Positions 59,933 through 64,000 of a stretch of DNA of 64,000 bases are shown here, one piece after another. Made by a program: the position numbers and the translations under genes. The notes below the pieces were generated by a model, which searched no databases, was not told the DNA's origin, and was given only the letters and a program-made list of their open reading frames with translations. This DNA comes from Hymenobacter metallilatus (lineage in GTDB: Bacteria; Bacteroidota; Bacteroidia; Cytophagales; Hymenobacteraceae): positions 62,001-126,000 of the forward strand of contig NZ_RWIS01000013.1 in assembly GCF_003944705.1 (NCBI RefSeq), given 5' to 3'. The stretch's first letter is position 1. The number at the start of each line of letters is the position of its first letter.

Positions 59933-60340
59933 ATGAAAACCGTTCCTACTTCCTTGATTAGGCCAATTTTTTTTCTCTGCACCCTGCTGGCTCTGGCAGG
60001 CTGCGGTCATGCATTGCCTCCCCTGCCCGACTTCGATTCGGCCAGTTGGCGAACCGACCAGTATGGTTGCCGCAACCAGCGGGCAGCCCAAGTACCTGTG
60101 CTGGAAAAACACCGGAATGATTTGTATGGCGCCCGAATCAACGATATTACCACTCTACTTGGTCATCCTGATGAGGAAGAGCTTGGTGAGCAAAGCGACA
60201 AAATATACATCTACTACGTGTCAGCGGGCATGCAGTGTGCTCCTGGTCATCCTCGCTCCTCCCGCAACCGGCTGCTCATCAGGAGTGGTGCCACTGGCAC
60301 CGTCACCGAATTAATCCTACCAGTGCTCAAAAAAGATTAA
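59933..60340 (+). CDS. Hypothetical small lipoprotein
   Basis: This 135-residue lipoprotein has lipobox LALAGC (Cys24). The mature part contains DFDSASWRTDQYGCRNQR (conserved-looking start), a short helix-loop ARINDITTLLGHPDEEELG, then KIYIYYVSAGMQC and GATGTVTELILPV. The helix-then-beta order is BamE/SmpA-like, but I do not claim homology. It starts at the ATG at 59933. The coding GC is lower than nearby genes. Confidence 0.7.
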   Translation: MKTVPTSLIRPIFFLCTLLALAGCGHALPPLPDFDSASWRTDQYGCRNQRAAQVPVLEKHRNDLYGARINDITTLLGHPDEEELGEQSDKIYIYYVSAGMQCAPGHPRSSRNRLLIRSGATGTVTELILPVLKKD

Positions 60341-60559
60341 ATATAACTATTTATATAATTACAACTCCTCACTTTTGTCCTCCAACTCTGGGGCAAGAAT
60401 ATTCTTCCTCTAACTACTGAGGTGTAGTGTGCAGGTTGGCCGTTAGTGGTTAGTTGGAAACCAGTGTGGCTAAAATTGCGCTTGCCTTCCAGGCACTACC
60501 TTTCACCTACTTGTCTGATTGGGTCGCAACTGTCCTTGCGTGTACCTCCTAATCAGCAT
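60341..60559. other. AT-rich intergenic stretch without a gene
   Basis: Nothing recognised apart from the palindrome that follows at 60560. Confidence 0.5.
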
Positions 60560-60617
60560 CCCCTAACAAAAAACGGCCATCTGCTCCCGGGAGCAGATGG
60601 CCATTTTTTGTTAGGGG
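60560..60617. terminator. 58-bp near-perfect palindrome acting as terminator
   Basis: The arms 60560-60588 and 60589-60617 pair over 29 bp with a single mismatch and no loop (centre CTCCCGGGAG). The GGCCATCTGCTCCC stem is flanked by A6/T6 tracts, and the pairing continues through CCCCTAAC. It lies 17 bp after the stop of the gene at 60634. Confidence 0.85.
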
Positions 60618-60633
60618 CGTGTGCCGGAACTGG

Positions 60634-61038
60634 CTAGCCCAGCCCCCCATCAGTAGGGTTAGCCGGTTGCGCTGGCACCGCGTCGCGCTGCCGGTCGTCA
60701 TGGAACAAGCTTAGTTGAGATGGTGTCAGGATGCGGCTACACTCTGTCTCGTACTGAGACTCTAGCTCCGCTAGTTTGGCGTTGCGCTCCAGGGGAGAGT
60801 CATGGTACTGCCACTGAATGTCTTCAATCCGGGCCAGTTTGATCTTGTTCACGGCGCGAAGCTGAATAATCTGTGCTTCATTCAGGTGCAGCTGCTCACT
60901 CATAGCGCGGGTGAGTCTTTCAACCTGAGTAGCGGAAGTCTCAGTCGACCCCGGCCGCTCGGCGTACCGGTCTTTCAGTTGAGCGTGGGCGGCTGGGCCA
61001 AAGCCAACCAGAAAAAAGAGAAAAAAAAGAGCTTTCAT
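60634..61038 (-). CDS. Hypothetical periplasmic helical protein (Spy/LTXXQ-like)
   Basis: This 134-residue protein has a signal peptide (ALFFLFFLVGFGPAAHAQ). The mature part is helical and charged: ERLTRAMSEQLHLNEAQIIQ, LRAVNKIKLARIEDIQWQYH, LERNAKLAELESQYETECSR, ILTPSQLSLFH. The repeated LNExQ/LTPxQ pattern is what Spy/CpxP-like (LTXXQ) proteins show. A weak chaperone or sensor role is possible, but the match is only by pattern. The ATG at 61038 is chosen; the frame to 61140 runs through an AT-rich leader. Confidence 0.65.
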   Translation of the reverse strand: MKALFFLFFLVGFGPAAHAQLKDRYAERPGSTETSATQVERLTRAMSEQLHLNEAQIIQLRAVNKIKLARIEDIQWQYHDSPLERNAKLAELESQYETECSRILTPSQLSLFHDDRQRDAVPAQPANPTDGGLG

Positions 61039-61140
61039 GAGAAACGGTGGAAAGCAGGCAGGTAAGTAATATAAGAACAGTACTGAGGGTGTAAACCAAA
61101 TTTTCCTAAGGAAAATTCCATCAACCCCACCGTTCTTCAA

Positions 61141-61245
61141 TACAAAAATATATTTTTTAAGTCATAAATGCAAGATGATATAAATTTATAACACAATTTT
61201 TTATAGAAATAATTATCAATTATACTCACTGCCTGATATAGCAAA
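61141..61245. other. AT-rich spacer between two minus-strand genes
   Basis: About 100 bp with long A/T runs, far AT-richer than the window. It probably holds the promoter of the gene at 60634; no clear TTG/TAnnTTTG pair was found. Confidence 0.4.
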
Positions 61246-61272
61246 GAAAGCCAGGCAATCTGCCCGGCTTTC
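61246..61272 (-). terminator. Terminator after the DUF4199 gene
   Basis: The stem GAAAGCC(A)GGCA / TGCC(C)GGCTTTC is followed on the minus strand by TTTGC. It lies 23 bp after the stop at 61296. Confidence 0.75.
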
Positions 61273-61295
61273 ATACAACGTTGGGGTGGGCGGGT

Positions 61296-61769
61296 TTATT
61301 CTAGGCCCGTCATAGGCTTATGGTCCGGGCTCTTGTAGTACTGCATGGCAATGAGGGAGATAATAACCCCGGTCATAGCTCCCTGCAGAATAATGGCCAA
61401 AAAGGCTATGGTTACCGACAAATCGAAGCCGAACAGATCCTGCGCCCGGATACCATCCATAATGTGCCGATTGAGCACACCAGCGTACAGGATAAAGAAA
61501 AAGCCGAATGCAACGGAGGCAACACCAGCCGTAATAATACCGGTGCCGAAACCATGCAGGTAGGGCATGCGGCCGTGTCGGCTGCGCTTATAGTGCGAAA
61601 TAGCCATGCAAATGCCGATAATCATGATAACGCCATTCAGAAAGCTAAGCTCAATTTGCTCGGACAGGCCGAACAGGGAAGCCAGCAGAAAATATAGCAT
61701 CATGCCTCCGGCCGTAAACAGACCGTAACGGACTCCGTTGGTTTCGGGAGTGAGGTGCGTAGTGGCCAT
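61296..61769 (-). CDS. DUF4199 membrane protein
   Basis: This 157-residue protein has four hydrophobic helices (about 17-34, 42-58, 73-96 and 117-142). The pattern GVRYGLFTAGGMMLYFLL, HYKRSRHGRMPYLHGFGTGI and ALVISL-like last helix is typical of the DUF4199 family common in Bacteroidota. Its function is unknown. It starts at the ATG at 61769, with a terminator at 61246-61272. Confidence 0.82.
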   Translation of the reverse strand: MATTHLTPETNGVRYGLFTAGGMMLYFLLASLFGLSEQIELSFLNGVIMIIGICMAISHYKRSRHGRMPYLHGFGTGIITAGVASVAFGFFFILYAGVLNRHIMDGIRAQDLFGFDLSVTIAFLAIILQGAMTGVIISLIAMQYYKSPDHKPMTGLE

Positions 61770-61994
61770 ACAATGGGTTGATTAAGTGGTGGAAGGGAAA
61801 CCGTGTAGCGGCGTACACCCGGAACTACCTGAGCAAATCAGTGTGTTTACCCACTGATTCTGCGCCGCGTGTCCGGCATAGTGCCTGCTTTCCTTCTATA
61901 CCGCCCTGAGGGGTAGCTGGTTGTACAATTCACGGTTTTTTTTTGCTCCAGGCCGGGTTAGTGGCGAATATCCGTGTGGCCGGGCCATTTTGCG

Positions 61995-62002
61995 TACTTT
62001 TG
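61995..62002 (+). promoter_or_regulatory. -7 element for the ABC-F gene
   Basis: TACTTTTG is an exact TAnnTTTG match, 53 bp before the ATG at 62056. A clear -33 TTG is not seen. Confidence 0.45.
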
Positions 62003-62055
62003 CGGGCCGGCTGGCCAACCATCGGCCCATTCGGGTTTTTCCGTACTACTTTTTT

Positions 62056-63678
62056 ATGATCAGCACCTCCAACGTAAGCCTGCGCTACGGCAAGCGCATC
62101 TTGTTCGAAGACGTTACCATCAAGTTCATGCCCGGCAACGTGTATGGTCTGATTGGAGCCAACGGAGCCGGAAAATCTACCTTTTTAAAAATACTATCGG
62201 GCGAAATTGAGCCGAATACCGGCTCGGTGGATATGCCAAAGGGTGCCCGGCTTTCGGTTTTGAAGCAGAACCAGTTTGAGTACGATGCTTATCCGGTGCT
62301 GCAAACAGTTATTATGGGCCACACCCGCCTCTGGAAGGTGATGGAAGAGAAGGATGCCCTCTATGCCAAAGCGGACTTCTCGGATGCCGACGGCGAGCGG
62401 GCGGCTGAGCTCGAAGGCGAGTTTGCTGACCTGGAAGGCTGGAACGCGGAGTACGAAGCCGCCGAACTGCTCTCCGGCCTCGGCATCGGCGAAGACAAGC
62501 ACCATACCCTGATGGCGGACCTGGGCACCTCCGATAAGGTGCGGGTGCTGCTGGCCCAGGCCCTGTTCGGCAACCCCGACGTGCTGCTGCTCGACGAACC
62601 CACCAACGGCCTCGACGCCGAAACCGTGCTGTGGCTGGAGAACTTTCTGGACTCCTTCCAGAACACGGTAATTGTGGTAAGCCACGACCGGCACTTCCTC
62701 GACGCGGTGTGTAACTACATGGCCGACCTCGACTTCTCGAAAATTACCATGTACCCCGGCAACTACTCGTTCTGGTACGAGAGCAGCCAGCTGGCTTTGC
62801 GCCAGCGCCAGGAGGTGAACAAGAAAACCGAGGATAAGCGCAAGGAACTGGAAGAGTTTGTGCGGCGGTTCTCGGCCAATGCTTCCAAATCCAAGCAGGC
62901 TACTTCGCGCCAGAAGCTGCTCCAGAAACTTACATTGGAAGAAATCAAGCCCAGCTCGCGCAAGTATCCTTACATTGCATTCAAGCCTGAGCGGGAGGCC
63001 GGCAACCAGTTGCTGTCGGTGGAAAACCTGAGCAAATCGGTGGATGGGCAGGTAATTTTCCGCAACGTATCCTTCTCTCTGGATAAGAAGGATAAAGTGG
63101 CCGTTATCAGCCGCGACGACCGGGCGGCCTCCCTCCTGTTCGACATCCTGTTCGAGCAGATCAAGGCCGACAGCGGCAACTACAAGTGGGGCACCACCAT
63201 CACGCCCAGCTACTTCCCCAAGGAAAATACCGAGTTCTTCGACACCGACCTGAACCTGGTGGACTGGCTGCGCCAGTACAGCACCGAAAAGGATGAGTCG
63301 TTTATCCGGGGCTTCCTGGGTCGGATGCTGTTTTCGGGCGAGGAGTCGCAGAAGAAGTCGAACGTACTGAGCGGGGGCGAGAAGGTGCGCTGTATGCTCA
63401 GCAAGATGATGATGGAAGCCGGCAACGTGCTGGTGCTCGACGACCCGACCAACCACCTCGACCTGGAAAGCATTACGGCCCTGGATAACTCCCTGCGCGA
63501 CTTCAACGGCACGCTGCTGTTTGCCTCCCACGATTTGCAGGTGATTCAGTCAGTGGCTAACCGCATCATTGAGCTCACCCCGGACGGTATCATCGACCGG
63601 CGCATGAGTTACGAGGAATACCTGGCCGACGAGAACATCAAAACCCAGCGCCAGCGCATGTATCAGTTGGTGTCGTAA
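62056..63678 (+). CDS. ABC-F family ATPase (YbiT/EttA-like)
   Basis: This 540-residue soluble protein has two ABC domains and no membrane part. ABC-F proteins act on the ribosome in translation or antibiotic protection. Domain 1: IGANGAGKST (33-42), a degenerate signature and VLLLDEPTNGLDAE. A long linker with KTEDKRKELEEFVRRF lies near 258. Domain 2: Walker A is replaced by VAVISRDDRAASLLFDI (about 348), but LSGGEKVRCML and VLVLDDPTNHLDLES are intact. The ATG at 62056 is chosen over an upstream frame to 61921 that lacks the ABC start. The degenerate second Walker A may be a lineage trait, as I recall for Bacteroidota YbiT-like proteins. Confidence 0.87.
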   Translation: MISTSNVSLRYGKRILFEDVTIKFMPGNVYGLIGANGAGKSTFLKILSGEIEPNTGSVDMPKGARLSVLKQNQFEYDAYPVLQTVIMGHTRLWKVMEEKDALYAKADFSDADGERAAELEGEFADLEGWNAEYEAAELLSGLGIGEDKHHTLMADLGTSDKVRVLLAQALFGNPDVLLLDEPTNGLDAETVLWLENFLDSFQNTVIVVSHDRHFLDAVCNYMADLDFSKITMYPGNYSFWYESSQLALRQRQEVNKKTEDKRKELEEFVRRFSANASKSKQATSRQKLLQKLTLEEIKPSSRKYPYIAFKPEREAGNQLLSVENLSKSVDGQVIFRNVSFSLDKKDKVAVISRDDRAASLLFDILFEQIKADSGNYKWGTTITPSYFPKENTEFFDTDLNLVDWLRQYSTEKDESFIRGFLGRMLFSGEESQKKSNVLSGGEKVRCMLSKMMMEAGNVLVLDDPTNHLDLESITALDNSLRDFNGTLLFASHDLQVIQSVANRIIELTPDGIIDRRMSYEEYLADENIKTQRQRMYQLVS

Positions 63679-63697
63679 TTACGTTACTGCAAGCATT

Positions 63698-64000
63698 ATG
63701 AAACGACTTCTGTTCCTGATGCTGATTGGTGGGGCCGGCCTGGTTGGGCTGGCCCCTACCGTTTCGGCCCAAACCACCGATACCACCCGCACGGTGAAGC
63801 CCCAGCTGAACACGGCCCCTCCGGGTTCGGCCCCGCCTCCTCCCACCGCTCCGCCCGTGTACCAGCCGGCGCCGGCTACACCCACTCCTGCACCGGACCG
63901 TAACGTACCGGCCGCCAACGACCCCTACGATCCTAACCGGCCCTCCGGTATGGATTTACCTCAGCGCCCCGGCGTGGCCGCGCCTGCGCCCCCCCTGCGC
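63698..64000 (+). CDS. Secreted proline-rich protein, N-terminal part (runs off window)
   Basis: The frame is open from the ATG at 63698 to the window end (101 codons). It starts with a signal peptide, MKRLLFLMLIGGAGLVGLAP followed by TVSAQ, then a Pro/Ala/Thr-rich region (PPPPTAPPVYQPAPATPT, DPYDPNRPSGMDLPQRPG). The continuing domain is not visible. It starts 19 bp after the ABC-F gene, so co-transcription is likely. Confidence 0.7.
   Translation, partial: MKRLLFLMLIGGAGLVGLAPTVSAQTTDTTRTVKPQLNTAPPGSAPPPPTAPPVYQPAPATPTPAPDRNVPAANDPYDPNRPSGMDLPQRPGVAAPAPPLR

Overview
The window looks like chromosomal DNA of a GC-rich Bacteroidota bacterium of the Hymenobacteraceae type (Hymenobacter-like; inferred). 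The reasons are a 287-residue RpoD without region 1.1, several matches to the Bacteroidota promoter pattern (TTG, about 19-21 bp, TAnnTTTG), a very large protein with a type IX secretion C-terminal sorting domain, a serine-palmitoyltransferase homologue, BshB1 of bacillithiol synthesis, a DUF4199 protein, a histone H1-like protein, and many short lipoproteins. No prophage, integrase, insertion-sequence transposase, CRISPR array or plasmid functions were seen.

Layout. 1-3.4 kb: partial histone H1-like gene, serine palmitoyltransferase, divergent accC. 3.5-12.4 kb: small lipoprotein, two hypotheticals, bshB1, a serine hydrolase with TPRs, a membrane AraC regulator, an M23/LysM peptidase and trxB. 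12.7-23.6 kb: housekeeping block with rpoD, pnp, rpsO, an LptF/LptG permease, a START-like protein, tRNA-Met, rplT-rpmI-infC (infC starts at ATA) and thrS. 23.7-41.4 kb: two TPR proteins, then parC and parE on the same strand but separated by about 10.6 kb that holds a 2160-residue secreted multidomain protein, a NarL-type regulator and a TPR histidine kinase. 41.6-64 kb: AI-2E-type permease, a DnaQ-UvrC fusion, a divergent pair of paralogous lipoproteins with kinase-like motifs, topoisomerase IB, two M48 proteases, App1-like phosphatase, MtgA, Lon-type substrate-binding protein, a calcineurin-type phosphoesterase, a lipid kinase, an L,D-transpeptidase, an ABC-F protein and a partial proline-rich secreted protein.

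How the genes relate. Envelope functions dominate: LptF, MtgA, L,D-transpeptidase, M23 peptidase, sphingolipid and fatty-acid synthesis, lipid phosphatase and lipid kinase, many lipoproteins and one T9SS cargo. Redox genes (trxB, bshB1) and the translation block are ordinary core genome. The two-component pair lies directly upstream of the giant T9SS protein and is a natural candidate to control it (inference).

The most unusual layer is non-coding. (i) There are palindromic REP/BIME-like elements of four types; three share a GTCMTKCYGAGC scaffold. (ii) There are inverted pairs of short-period (7-8 bp) tandem repeats, different in sequence at almost every site, that often begin on or next to stop codons. 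(iii) Three very long, nearly perfect hairpins sit at gene ends. The best candidate for a poorly described protein system is the divergent kinase-like lipoprotein pair plus the nearby phosphoesterase. From memory, these correspond to separate pieces of a larger composite outer-membrane protein of Bacteroidota.
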